Of a DNA stretch of 9,640 bases, positions 1-7,418 are shown one piece after another (position 1 is the stretch's first letter; each line of letters begins with the position of its first letter). Made by a program: the position numbers and the translations under genes. The notes under the pieces were generated by a model, which made no database searches, was not told the DNA's origin, and saw nothing but the letters and a program-made list of their open reading frames with translations. Origin of the DNA: Epsilonproteobacteria bacterium UBA6211 (GTDB lineage: Bacteria; Campylobacterota; Campylobacteria; Campylobacterales; Arcobacteraceae); the NCBI GenBank assembly GCA_002421845.1, contig DISL01000098.1:1-9640 (forward strand), in the 5' to 3' direction.

Positions 1-489
1 CTTGATGACGGAAGGCTAACCGATAACAAAGGTGTTACGGTGGATTTCAAAAATACTATTATTATACTTACATCAAATATAGGTAGTAGTAAGATTATCG
101 AGATAAGCGACAAAGAGGCTAGACGAGACGCTGTTATGAAAGACCTTAAGGGGTATTTTAGACCAGAGTTTCTAAACAGACTTGATGATATTGTGATATT
201 TGAACAGCTTGGCTTAAATGCTATTGAAAATATAGTAACATTGATGTTCAATAATATCAAGAAAAAAGTGAGCGAAAGAGAAATAGAAATCACTTTGAGT
301 AATAGTGCTATCAAATATATAGCCGAAGCAGGATTTGACCCTGTATATGGTGCAAGACCGCTTAAAAGGGCATTGTATGATATAGTTGAGGATAAACTCG
401 CTGAGCTTATCTTGGAAGATAAAGTAAAATCAGGAAACAAAGTCTCTTTTGATGTGAAAGACGGGGAGATAGAAGTTAGCGTTTCGTAA
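1..489 (+). CDS. clpB: ATP-dependent disaggregase ClpB, C-terminal fragment (5' end outside window)
   Basis: The reading frame is open from base 1 to the TAA at 487-489, giving about 162 C-terminal residues of a protein normally around 850-860 residues long. ClpB is the cytoplasmic Hsp100 AAA+ disaggregase that works with DnaK/DnaJ to extract proteins from aggregates. The fragment begins just after the second Walker B region (LDDGRLTD). It then shows the sensor-1 stretch (NTIIILTSNIGS), the arginine-finger segment (FRPEFLNRLDD) and the sensor-2 motif in DPVYGARPLKRAL, followed by the small D2 C-terminal domain. The spacing and wording of these motifs match ClpB rather than ClpA or ClpX. A GTG codon at 40-42 lies inside the D2 core and is not a start, because coding sequence continues upstream of it. 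It is the only plus-strand gene at this end and converges on the diguanylate cyclase that ends at 518. Confidence 0.95.
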   Translation, partial: LDDGRLTDNKGVTVDFKNTIIILTSNIGSSKIIEISDKEARRDAVMKDLKGYFRPEFLNRLDDIVIFEQLGLNAIENIVTLMFNNIKKKVSEREIEITLSNSAIKYIAEAGFDPVYGARPLKRALYDIVEDKLAELILEDKVKSGNKVSFDVKDGEIEVSVS

Positions 490-498
490 ATTGATTTT

Positions 499-536
499 TC
501 GAGAAACACCTGCTAAATTAGTACGGTGTTTCTTGA
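499..536. terminator. Hairpin between convergent clpB and diguanylate cyclase genes, possible bidirectional terminator
   Basis: Bases 499-510 pair with 525-536 to form a 12-bp stem that includes one G-U pair. Its core is a perfect 9-bp inverted repeat (AGAAACACC / GGTGTTTCT). Inside the loop, CTA (513-515) can pair with TAG (519-521). The stem lies just after the clpB stop and covers the last codons and stop of the convergent gene. No clean U-tract follows on either strand: the plus side ends TTTCTTGATAAAT, and the minus side has no T-run. It is therefore a plausible but non-canonical terminator. Confidence 0.55.
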
Positions 537-2458
537 TAAATACTAAAACAATTTTTACCTTTATTCTTAGCATCATACATAGCTTTGTCCGCTTGGACAA
601 TCAACTCTTTGATGGTGACTTGATTGGTAAGAGAATAAAAGCTTATACCGATACTTGCAGATACTTTTAGTTCTATTTTATCTCCGTATTTTATAGGTGT
701 TGAGGCTATTTGTAATAGGCGGTTAATAACATTTTCATAGGGTTCATTAGGATTTGTGATATGAAAAATCATAGCAAACTCATCTCCTCCAAGTCTAGCT
801 ATGGTATCTTCACTTCTTAAAGCCTCTTGGAATTTGAAAGATAGTTCTTTTAGTAGTACATCTCCTGCATGATGACCGTATGTGTCATTTATCACTTTGA
901 AGCCGTCAAGGTCGATAAATGCAAGACCGAAACTACTACCGTTTCTTTTTGCCAAAGAGTGGGTTTTTTCAAGTATTGTTTCAAAATAGTGTCTATTAGG
1001 TAGATTTGTAAGTGCATCATGGTTTGCTTTGATTTTGAGTAGTTGTTCTTCTTCTAGTCTTTGTGTTATATCTATTGCCAAAGAAACCACTTCATATCCA
1101 TCGTCATCTTGAAACTTAGGCAATCTCGTATTATGCCACTCACATGTTATCCAACTGCCGTTTTTTGTCATATTTTGATTGATAAAGATATGCAGATTGT
1201 TGTCTTGAAATATATCTTCTATATGTTTTGTAAGATTTTGTTTTTCATAATTAGGTACCAACAAATCCAAAAAGTTTCTACCTATTACCTCATTTGCACT
1301 CCATCCAAAAAGTTTAGTGGCTTGTTCATTCCAGTCGGTTATTATGTACCCTTTTTTCCATACTACACCGGCTGAACCTGAGTTTTGGAAAAGTATTTTA
1401 TGCCTTTGTTCGCTTTTGGATAGTCGTTTATTTATAAGATAGATATAGTAAGCTATAAACATAACGATAGACAAAATAGACATAAAAAATGCTATAAGTA
1501 ACACGACATTTTTGTACTCTTCCCAAAAAGATTTTTGAGGAGTATATAAAAACTTATCAAGATTTATATCATTATTTAAAAATCCAAGTTCTTGATAGAT
1601 GCTTACTATATGTTCCCATCTCCCTTTATGCATATACCCAATTTCTAAAATATCTGGATAGATAAGTTCTAGCATATTTTGAGCTTCAAACTCGTAATAC
1701 TCTTTGCTTTTATTTTGTGTATTGTAGTGTTTCATAATAATATCTATAATCTCATCTTTGTTTGACATGGCGTATTGCCACCCTTGAAAGGATGCTTTTC
1801 TAAATGCTTCCACAATAGCAGGATTTTGGTCTAGCATATCTTTTGAGGTAAAAAGATTATCACCGTAAAAATCAATACCGGCTTCTCTAGGTGAGAAAAT
1901 ATTGTATCTTAGCTTTTTTTGTTGGAGATAAAAAGGCTCATCTATGCTATATACACTCATAGCATCTACTTCTTTATTTATGAGTGTGTCAGGGTTGAAT
2001 GTGTGTTTTATGATTTGTAAAGATTTATAGTCTATATTTTCCCTTTTTAGTAGGGCATAAATATCAGCAGAGCCATCTTCTATCATTATTTTTTTATTTG
2101 GTAAATCATGGATAGTATGTATATTGTCTTTGAGAGTCATTATAGCAAGTGGGGAGTGCTGAAATACTACGCCTAGAACTACTAGAGGTTTTTTATTGGC
2201 AAAGTCTAAAACTAAGCCACTTGTACCAACTCCAAATTGAGCATTATTACTTAAAATTTCTTCAGTCATATTCATATCATATGATGCTTCTTTTATGTTT
2301 ACTTCAAGTCCTGCATTTTTATAATACCCTTTGTGCAAAGCAGCATAATACCCTGCAAATTGAAACTGATGCTTCCATTTTAGTTGAAGAGTAACTTCTT
2401 TAGTCGTACCAAAAAGTGCAGATATGAGCAATAAAAAAGTTAATATAATTTTTAACAT
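518..2458 (-). CDS. Periplasmic-sensing diguanylate cyclase (NMT1/THI5-like binding domain, TM, PAS, GGDEF), copy 1
   Basis: This 646-residue inner-membrane protein should convert two GTP into cyclic di-GMP in response to a periplasmic ligand. Residues 1-18 form a signal peptide. Residues 21-305 resemble the NMT1/THI5 solute-binding family, with the signature WKHQFQFAGYYAALHKGYY near residues 28-46. One transmembrane helix lies at about 318-341. A PAS domain follows at about 350-470 (FQNSGSAGVVWKKG, WNEQATKLFGWSANEVIG). The GGDEF domain occupies about 475-640: substrate motif IDLDGFKVINDTYGHHAGD, intact catalytic GGDEF at 557-561 and inhibitory RxxD (RSED) at 548-551. No EAL domain is present. 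The ATG start has a GGA-type ribosome site about 8 bases upstream, and no earlier in-frame start fits. It lies 40 bp downstream of its paralogue and could be co-transcribed with it. Its ligand is unknown; the family also binds thiamine precursors, alkylsulfonates and similar small molecules. Confidence 0.93.
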   Translation of the reverse strand: MLKIILTFLLLISALFGTTKEVTLQLKWKHQFQFAGYYAALHKGYYKNAGLEVNIKEASYDMNMTEEILSNNAQFGVGTSGLVLDFANKKPLVVLGVVFQHSPLAIMTLKDNIHTIHDLPNKKIMIEDGSADIYALLKRENIDYKSLQIIKHTFNPDTLINKEVDAMSVYSIDEPFYLQQKKLRYNIFSPREAGIDFYGDNLFTSKDMLDQNPAIVEAFRKASFQGWQYAMSNKDEIIDIIMKHYNTQNKSKEYYEFEAQNMLELIYPDILEIGYMHKGRWEHIVSIYQELGFLNNDINLDKFLYTPQKSFWEEYKNVVLLIAFFMSILSIVMFIAYYIYLINKRLSKSEQRHKILFQNSGSAGVVWKKGYIITDWNEQATKLFGWSANEVIGRNFLDLLVPNYEKQNLTKHIEDIFQDNNLHIFINQNMTKNGSWITCEWHNTRLPKFQDDDGYEVVSLAIDITQRLEEEQLLKIKANHDALTNLPNRHYFETILEKTHSLAKRNGSSFGLAFIDLDGFKVINDTYGHHAGDVLLKELSFKFQEALRSEDTIARLGGDEFAMIFHITNPNEPYENVINRLLQIASTPIKYGDKIELKVSASIGISFYSLTNQVTIKELIVQADKAMYDAKNKGKNCFSIYQETPY

Positions 2459-2481
2459 ATCGTTTTTCCATAATTGAAATT

Positions 2482-2492
2482 ATTATATTATA
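2482..2492 (-). promoter_or_regulatory. Possible -10 elements upstream of diguanylate cyclase copy 1
   Basis: The minus strand of the 40-bp gap contains two overlapping perfect TATAAT hexamers (plus-strand ATTATA at 2482-2487 and 2487-2492), ending about 24-30 bases before the ATG. No convincing -35 box is visible at normal spacing, although epsilonproteobacterial promoters often lack one. AT-rich gaps produce such hexamers by chance. They may give copy 1 its own promoter in addition to read-through from copy 2. Confidence 0.3.
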
Positions 2493-2498
2493 TCATTT

Positions 2499-4433
2499 TT
2501 ATCTTAAGTCATAGATACAAAATCTATTTTTCCCAAGTCTTTTAGCTTCATACATCGCTTTGTCCGCTTGATTGATAAGTTCATTTATTTCTATCTTATT
2601 TTTTGAGTAATAAAAGCTAACACCGATACTCGCAGATACTTGAAGCATTGTATCATTGGAGTATAAAACAGGTTTTGAAGAATTATCAAGTATTCTATCT
2701 ATGATATTGATATAATCATCATCTATTGTTTTCATATTAAAAATAACAGCAAATTCATCTCCACCTAGTCTTGCAACAGTATCTTCTTGCCTTAGAACAG
2801 ATTGAAATCTCATAGAAAGTTCTTTGAGTAATACATCCCCTGCATGATGACCGTATGTATCATTTATCCCTTTAAAACCGTCAAGATCTATAAAAGCAAG
2901 ACCGAATATACTATTATTTCTTTTATGTAAGGCATAGGTTTTTTCAAGTATATTTTTGAAAAAATGGCGATTTGGCAAGTTGGTTAGAGAGTCATAGTTG
3001 GCTTGTTGTTTTAGTGCCTCTTCTTCTTGTTTTCTTTGTGTTATATCAATAGCGAGTGATACTACCTCAAAATCTCCCGTATCTTCACACTTATGTAAAA
3101 GTGTATTATGCCATTCACAAGTTATAAGATTATTATCCTTTAGTAAATTACTATTTGTAAAGATATACAAGCTATGGTTGTTCGTTATAGAATTAAGATT
3201 GTTAATTACATTACTTTTATCAAATGCAGGGATTAGAAAATCCATAAAGTTTTTTCCTAAAACTTCATTTGCACTCCATCCAAAAAGTCTGGTTGCTTGT
3301 TCATTCCAATCCGTTAAAATAAACCCTTTTTTCCATACTATACCTGCCGAAGCAGAGTTTTGGAAAAGTATTTTATGACGTTTTTCGCTTTTGCTTAGTT
3401 TTTTATTTATTCTATGGATATAATATGCTATAGCACCAATCACAAAGATAATTAAACCGGAGATAAAAAAGTAAAAATAAAACCAAGTTAAATTTACTTC
3501 TTTTGTTTCAACATAAAAAAAATCATCTAAAGGTTTCGTGAGGCTTACAAGTCCAAATCGTCTATAATTTTCTACTATATGATTCCATCTTCCCGGATTA
3601 CTGTGACCTATTTGAATAAAATCGGGATTTATAAGTTTTTTTAGAACTTGTGCCTCATATAGAAGATGTTCTTTGGATTTATTTTGTGTGTTGTAGTTCG
3701 ATAAAATAACATCTACCGTTTCATCAATATTTGTAAGAGCATATTCCCACCCCTTGAACGTAGCTTGGCGGAAAGCCGATACTTTTTCATGGTCTTCTTC
3801 GCATAGTGTACGAGAGCTAAAAAGAGTATCCCCGTAGAAATCAAGACCATAAGTTCTAGGTTCTAAAATATTAAATTCTACTCCCTTTTTTGATAATAAA
3901 AACGGTTCATTGGAACTATAAGCGTTTATTGCTATGACTTTGTTTTCTAGTAAATCTTCGAGGTGTTTTTCTTTAGGTACAAAATTAATTTTTGAAAGAT
4001 TTATCCCCTCTTGTAAAAACATAGCCTTTAGTTCTACATCTTGGTCACCGCCCATTAAGGCTATTTTCCCTCCTGTTACCAAATCAATAGGACTTTTGTA
4101 TTCTTTTTTCGTTAGAAGTATGTTTGGTGAGTGTTGAAAAATAGCACCCAACATGACCACATCTAAACCGTTTAGATAATCAATAATAAGGCTAGAGTTT
4201 GATACGCCGAAATCAGCTTTTTTTGATAAAACTTGTTGGACTACGTTTATATCTTCGCCGCCTTCTAAAAGTGATACGTTAAAACCTGCTTCTTTATAAA
4301 ATCCTTTTTCAAGTGCCATATAATATCCGGCAAACTGAAACTGATGCTTCCATCTTAGTTGTACATTTATATTTTTATCGGAGGCATATAAATTTAGCAC
4401 AAGTATAAAAATAGTCGAAATTATTCGAAACAT
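2499..4433 (-). CDS. Periplasmic-sensing diguanylate cyclase (NMT1/THI5-like binding domain, TM, PAS, GGDEF), copy 2
   Basis: This 644-residue protein is a tandem paralogue of the downstream gene, with the same architecture and register. It has a signal peptide (1-17), an NMT1/THI5-like periplasmic binding domain (about 22-306, WKHQFQFAGYYMALEKGFY), one transmembrane helix (about 317-339), PAS (about 350-470) and GGDEF (about 475-640). The GGDEF at 557-561 and the RxxD inhibitory site (RQED, 548-551) are both intact, so it should be an active, feedback-inhibited diguanylate cyclase. The cytoplasmic half is very close to its partner: 10 differences in 50 residues at 351-400 and 7 in 51 at 511-561. 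Much of the binding domain, for example residues 110-165, is strongly diverged, which suggests a different ligand. The ATG is preceded by TAGGAATTTTGT, a good ribosome site. It is divergent from the response regulator gene, and the two share the intergenic region 4434-4591. Confidence 0.93.
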   Translation of the reverse strand: MFRIISTIFILVLNLYASDKNINVQLRWKHQFQFAGYYMALEKGFYKEAGFNVSLLEGGEDINVVQQVLSKKADFGVSNSSLIIDYLNGLDVVMLGAIFQHSPNILLTKKEYKSPIDLVTGGKIALMGGDQDVELKAMFLQEGINLSKINFVPKEKHLEDLLENKVIAINAYSSNEPFLLSKKGVEFNILEPRTYGLDFYGDTLFSSRTLCEEDHEKVSAFRQATFKGWEYALTNIDETVDVILSNYNTQNKSKEHLLYEAQVLKKLINPDFIQIGHSNPGRWNHIVENYRRFGLVSLTKPLDDFFYVETKEVNLTWFYFYFFISGLIIFVIGAIAYYIHRINKKLSKSEKRHKILFQNSASAGIVWKKGFILTDWNEQATRLFGWSANEVLGKNFMDFLIPAFDKSNVINNLNSITNNHSLYIFTNSNLLKDNNLITCEWHNTLLHKCEDTGDFEVVSLAIDITQRKQEEEALKQQANYDSLTNLPNRHFFKNILEKTYALHKRNNSIFGLAFIDLDGFKGINDTYGHHAGDVLLKELSMRFQSVLRQEDTVARLGGDEFAVIFNMKTIDDDYINIIDRILDNSSKPVLYSNDTMLQVSASIGVSFYYSKNKIEINELINQADKAMYEAKRLGKNRFCIYDLR

Positions 4434-4498
4434 ACAAAATTCCTAAATAAAGATTTATAAAAAAATTTTATCTTAAATGTTTTTATGAAATTATTTAT

Positions 4499-4520
4499 AT
4501 CGGTCTCAAATCGGTCACAA
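4499..4520. promoter_or_regulatory. Tandem 11-bp direct repeat, probable OmpR/PhoB-family operator
   Basis: ATCGGTCTCAA (4499-4509) is followed with no gap by ATCGGTCACAA (4510-4520), a 10/11 match. Head-to-tail 11-bp repeats, one helical turn apart, are the known binding format of PhoB/OmpR-type regulators. The repeat lies 71 bp upstream of the ATG of exactly such a regulator and 65 bp upstream of the divergent diguanylate cyclase start. A TTGACT (4522-4527) follows directly and could be a -35 box. Other elements nearby are the inverted repeat TTTAAG/CTTAAA (4528-4533, 4539-4544) and a 9-bp repeat TATCTTAAA (4469-4477, 4536-4544). Autoregulation or control of both divergent genes is inferred. 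Confidence 0.5.
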
Positions 4521-4591
4521 TTTGACTTTTAAGTCTATCTTAAAGAGTTTAAATATATACTCATGAAAACAATAAAGATATGGTTTATTAA

Positions 4592-5269
4592 ATGGATAGT
4601 TTGTTAATATTAAAAGATAAAAAAGTTTTATATGTAGAAGATGAAGAAGTAGTACGAGAAAGCATATGCAAGGCGTTGAGCTTTTTTTTCGATAATATAA
4701 CTATTGCCAAAGACGGAAAAGAAGCTATGGCTTTGATAGAGAGTCACTTTGATATTATTATATTGGATTTTAATTTACCTGAATACAATGGGATAGATGT
4801 AGCCAAAACGTTTAGGGCTAAAAGTGAAGATACTATTATTTTCCTAATTTCAAGTCATTATCAAATAGAAAACTTAAGAGAAGCTATGCAAGTAGGCGCT
4901 ATAGATTATTTACCTAAACCTATGCGTTATGATGATTTAAAACGTGTACTAACAGAGTGTGCAAGAAGATTTGCTAAGAAAGATGTACGGTATTTAGGTG
5001 ATAATCTTATTTATAATATAAAATCAAAATCTATTTATAAAAATGACGCAGAAATAAAACTTACAAAAAATGAAATAATATTTTTGGAACTTATACTTGC
5101 TAATCAAAAACAACTTTTACATTATGAATTAATATCTAAAGAGCTTTTTAATAGTACAAATGTTGATACTAATATACCCTCAATCAAAAATATGTTGTTA
5201 AGACTTAGAAAAAAATTGGGTATACCGTTGGTTGATAGTGTATTTGGTCTAGGGTACAGAGTATTATAA
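4592..5269 (+). CDS. OmpR/PhoB-family two-component response regulator
   Basis: This 225-residue cytoplasmic regulator has a receiver domain at about 8-125 and a winged-helix DNA-binding domain at about 133-225. The receiver has the acidic pair in YVEDEE (E16, D17), the phosphorylatable aspartate D59 (ILDFNLPEYNG), the conserved serine region LISSHY (S87/S88) and the lysine K109 (DYLPKPM), so it should be phosphorylated normally. The C-terminal domain ends with the typical hairpin VDSVFGLGYRVL and has a recognition-helix stretch IKNMLLRLRKKLG. No cognate histidine kinase is present in the window. The ATG has only a weak ribosome site (ATATGG about 8 bases upstream). Upstream lies the tandem repeat at 4499-4520, a likely target. 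The gene is divergent from the diguanylate cyclase pair and convergent with the M50 gene, which ends 19 bp away. The target genes and signal are unknown. Confidence 0.92.
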   Translation: MDSLLILKDKKVLYVEDEEVVRESICKALSFFFDNITIAKDGKEAMALIESHFDIIILDFNLPEYNGIDVAKTFRAKSEDTIIFLISSHYQIENLREAMQVGAIDYLPKPMRYDDLKRVLTECARRFAKKDVRYLGDNLIYNIKSKSIYKNDAEIKLTKNEIIFLELILANQKQLLHYELISKELFNSTNVDTNIPSIKNMLLRLRKKLGIPLVDSVFGLGYRVL

Positions 5270-5288
5270 GAATTTTTGTTGTTATAAG

Positions 5289-7418
5289 CTAAAATCCACT
5301 CTCTTTTATTAAGACTGTTACTACTAATTTGAAAAATCGTTTTGCCAAACTTGATGCTTCCGCCGATACAACGGCATTGCCGTGAAAGCGTCTATTTAAG
5401 TTTTCTTTGTTTGGAATATGTATCTTCCCGGTAATTTTATAATATGTTTGTTCCGTGTGTAATAATTTATTTTGTTCGGTTCTTGTTGCTATCGGACCTT
5501 TAAAATCTGAACTTAATTCAGGATAAGGTAAATATGGAATCGAAAGACCTTCTATATCACTAACATTTCCTTTAATCGTAGTTATATCACCGCTATTTGC
5601 AAAAAATATTAGATTATCGTTTATCTTAATATCTTCTATTCTGTTTTGAGGACAAAAGCCGACTAATTCCAAACTATCAGGATTGTATAAATCAATTAAA
5701 GGTGTTTTATCGTCTATCCATTGATTTACGTGAAAATAATCGTTGAGTTGTACTATACCGTCAAACGGTGCCGTGACTGTTAATTTTGATTGTATCTCTT
5801 TTAGTCCGGCAAGTTCTTGATTTTTTCTTGATAATTGTTCTTCTAGTATAAATCTTTGTTCTAGCATGGTTTTAAAACCTGCTAATTTGTCAAGATGGAT
5901 ATGTAAAAGTTGTATTTCTTTTTCAACCTGTGATATTTCAAGGTCAACTGAAGGGGAATATAATATCATCAGAGTATCACCTTGTTTGACGAAATCCTCT
6001 TTTTGAAATAAAATTTCCTTGATTTGAGCATTTTTCGGTGAATATATTTGTACAAAAGACTTTGCTTCTATAATAGCCGGTATATGTACTTTGGTATTCC
6101 AAGGGATAAATAATAAAACTATTAAAATACAAAAAATTCCAAAAGAGATTTTATTTGTTTTATTCCATTCAATAGCTTCTTTTTTATGCCACCAGTACAA
6201 TATCTCTTTATAAATAGGCATCAAAATAAACCAAATGATTTCTACTAAAAATAGGATAATACCGAGAACCTTAAATGCAAAATAGTAAACAAGTAAAGCA
6301 ATACCCAAGAACAAGAAAAATCTATAAATCCAAGTTAATATCGCATATGTTATAAAGAATTTTCTCTTTCGTTTACTTAAATGTTCGGGAATAGCTTCTT
6401 CTAATCCCAAAATATTTTTTCTAATAAACCATCTTGCCATGGCAAATGATCTAGGTTGGAGATTTTTGCTATCGGTAATATCAGATAGGGCATAATAACC
6501 GTCAAATCTTAAAAACGGACTTATATTTACAAGAAGTGATGTTATCCAACTTGTTGTAGCTATTACGAAAGCTATGCTTTTAATAGTACCTTCAGGCAAG
6601 AAAAACCATAAAAAAGTAGAAATCATGGCTAGATAAAGCTCTGTTTTCATTCCTGCTAGTACGATTTGTAGTCTTTGATATTTTGATTTCAGTTTCCAAG
6701 AGTCTGTCGTGTCGGTATATAAAACAGGGAAAAGAACTAAAAATGCGACACCCATAGAAGCAACTTTGCACCCGTATCGTTTGGCGGTAAAAGCATGTCC
6801 TAGTTCATGGATACTTTTTACAAAAATGAGTGATACCATATAATAAAAAAAGCCCTCATAGCTAAAAAAATATAAAAATGTAGAAAAAAAGTTGTTTAAA
6901 TCTTGTAGTACCAAAAGAACCCCTATGAGTCCAATAATAAAGATAATGTTTTGCCAACTTTTCGTATATAAGAAATCTATATATTTTGTATTTTTGTCAA
7001 GCCACTTGTCAGGCTTGAATAAAGGTACTCTTATAAAAAGGTAGTTGTGAATCAACCATTTAATAGGTGATTGTTTTGTTTTTTTATAGTCTTGATAAAG
7101 TTTTTTGAAACTATTTTGCTCTTTTTGTACGGTTAGATTATTTTGTACCATAAAGTTGATAAAAATTTCCAAATCGCTCTCTTCGATGTCGATTTTGTGT
7201 GAATAACGGTTTAGAAAATCTTGAATTTCACTATCTTCTTCCCAAACGGATATGAGCTTAAAAGCCTCTTGACCTATAGTGTAATATTTATTCCTTATAG
7301 GGTCAAATAAAAGCCATTGCTTAGAGCCGTCTTCGGCACAAGAAGTTTCCAAAAGTTTTATATCTTGTCTTAATTTAGGGAGATATTTTTTTTGTGATAC
7401 CATTACCACCCTATCCAT
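5289..7418 (-). CDS. PqqD-like / M50 membrane metalloprotease fused to HlyD-type periplasmic adaptor
   Basis: This is a 709-residue inner-membrane protein. Residues about 30-100 resemble a PqqD-like winged domain (LLFDPIRNKYYTIGQEAF). About eight hydrophobic segments lie between residues 155 and 440. They carry the M50 zinc motif HELGH at 204-208 and the second motif NISPFLRFDGYY at 298-309, whose D306 is the expected third ligand, so the protease looks catalytically intact. Residues about 443-700 form a periplasmic adaptor: a lipoyl half-motif (SPKNAQIKEILFQKEDFVKQ), a short coiled coil (about 492-542), a second lipoyl half (TAPFDGIVQLNDYFHVNQWI) and a beta-barrel-like region. The protein ends in a hydrophobic/basic tail closing with ESGF. 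The family is known as putative peptide zinc metalloproteases (YydH-like); its substrate here is unknown. The gene overlaps the upstream adaptor by 16 bases. A second ATG at 7401-7403 (704 residues) sits in a TAATG stop/start overlap with a better ribosome site (AGGGTGG) and may be the true start. Confidence 0.88.
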   Translation of the reverse strand: MDRVVMVSQKKYLPKLRQDIKLLETSCAEDGSKQWLLFDPIRNKYYTIGQEAFKLISVWEEDSEIQDFLNRYSHKIDIEESDLEIFINFMVQNNLTVQKEQNSFKKLYQDYKKTKQSPIKWLIHNYLFIRVPLFKPDKWLDKNTKYIDFLYTKSWQNIIFIIGLIGVLLVLQDLNNFFSTFLYFFSYEGFFYYMVSLIFVKSIHELGHAFTAKRYGCKVASMGVAFLVLFPVLYTDTTDSWKLKSKYQRLQIVLAGMKTELYLAMISTFLWFFLPEGTIKSIAFVIATTSWITSLLVNISPFLRFDGYYALSDITDSKNLQPRSFAMARWFIRKNILGLEEAIPEHLSKRKRKFFITYAILTWIYRFFLFLGIALLVYYFAFKVLGIILFLVEIIWFILMPIYKEILYWWHKKEAIEWNKTNKISFGIFCILIVLLFIPWNTKVHIPAIIEAKSFVQIYSPKNAQIKEILFQKEDFVKQGDTLMILYSPSVDLEISQVEKEIQLLHIHLDKLAGFKTMLEQRFILEEQLSRKNQELAGLKEIQSKLTVTAPFDGIVQLNDYFHVNQWIDDKTPLIDLYNPDSLELVGFCPQNRIEDIKINDNLIFFANSGDITTIKGNVSDIEGLSIPYLPYPELSSDFKGPIATRTEQNKLLHTEQTYYKITGKIHIPNKENLNRRFHGNAVVSAEASSLAKRFFKLVVTVLIKESGF
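7401..7418 (-). promoter_or_regulatory. Stop/start overlap deciding the M50-adaptor start
   Basis: On the minus strand the upstream adaptor's TAA shares bases with an ATG (TAATG), and an AGGGTGG purine-rich stretch lies 2 bases before it. Another in-frame ATG sits 15 bases upstream (7416-7418) with a weaker TTAGAGA leader. TAATG overlaps usually mark translational coupling, so synthesis of the two adaptors is probably balanced by re-initiation. The choice between the two starts cannot be settled from sequence alone. Confidence 0.5.

Noticed and set aside
40..489. An independent short gene starting at GTG 40
   Set aside because: The ClpB D2 sequence continues in frame upstream to base 1.
4563..4607. 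A 14-codon reading frame (MKTIKIWFIKWIVC) starting upstream of and overlapping the response regulator start, possible leader peptide
   Set aside because: It has no ribosome site before its ATG, no regulatory codon run and no attenuator hairpin; chance ATG in AT-rich DNA is the simpler explanation.
5264..5290. A terminator in the 19-bp gap between the convergent regulator and M50 genes
   Set aside because: There is only a TTATAAG direct repeat and a short T-run; no stem can be formed.
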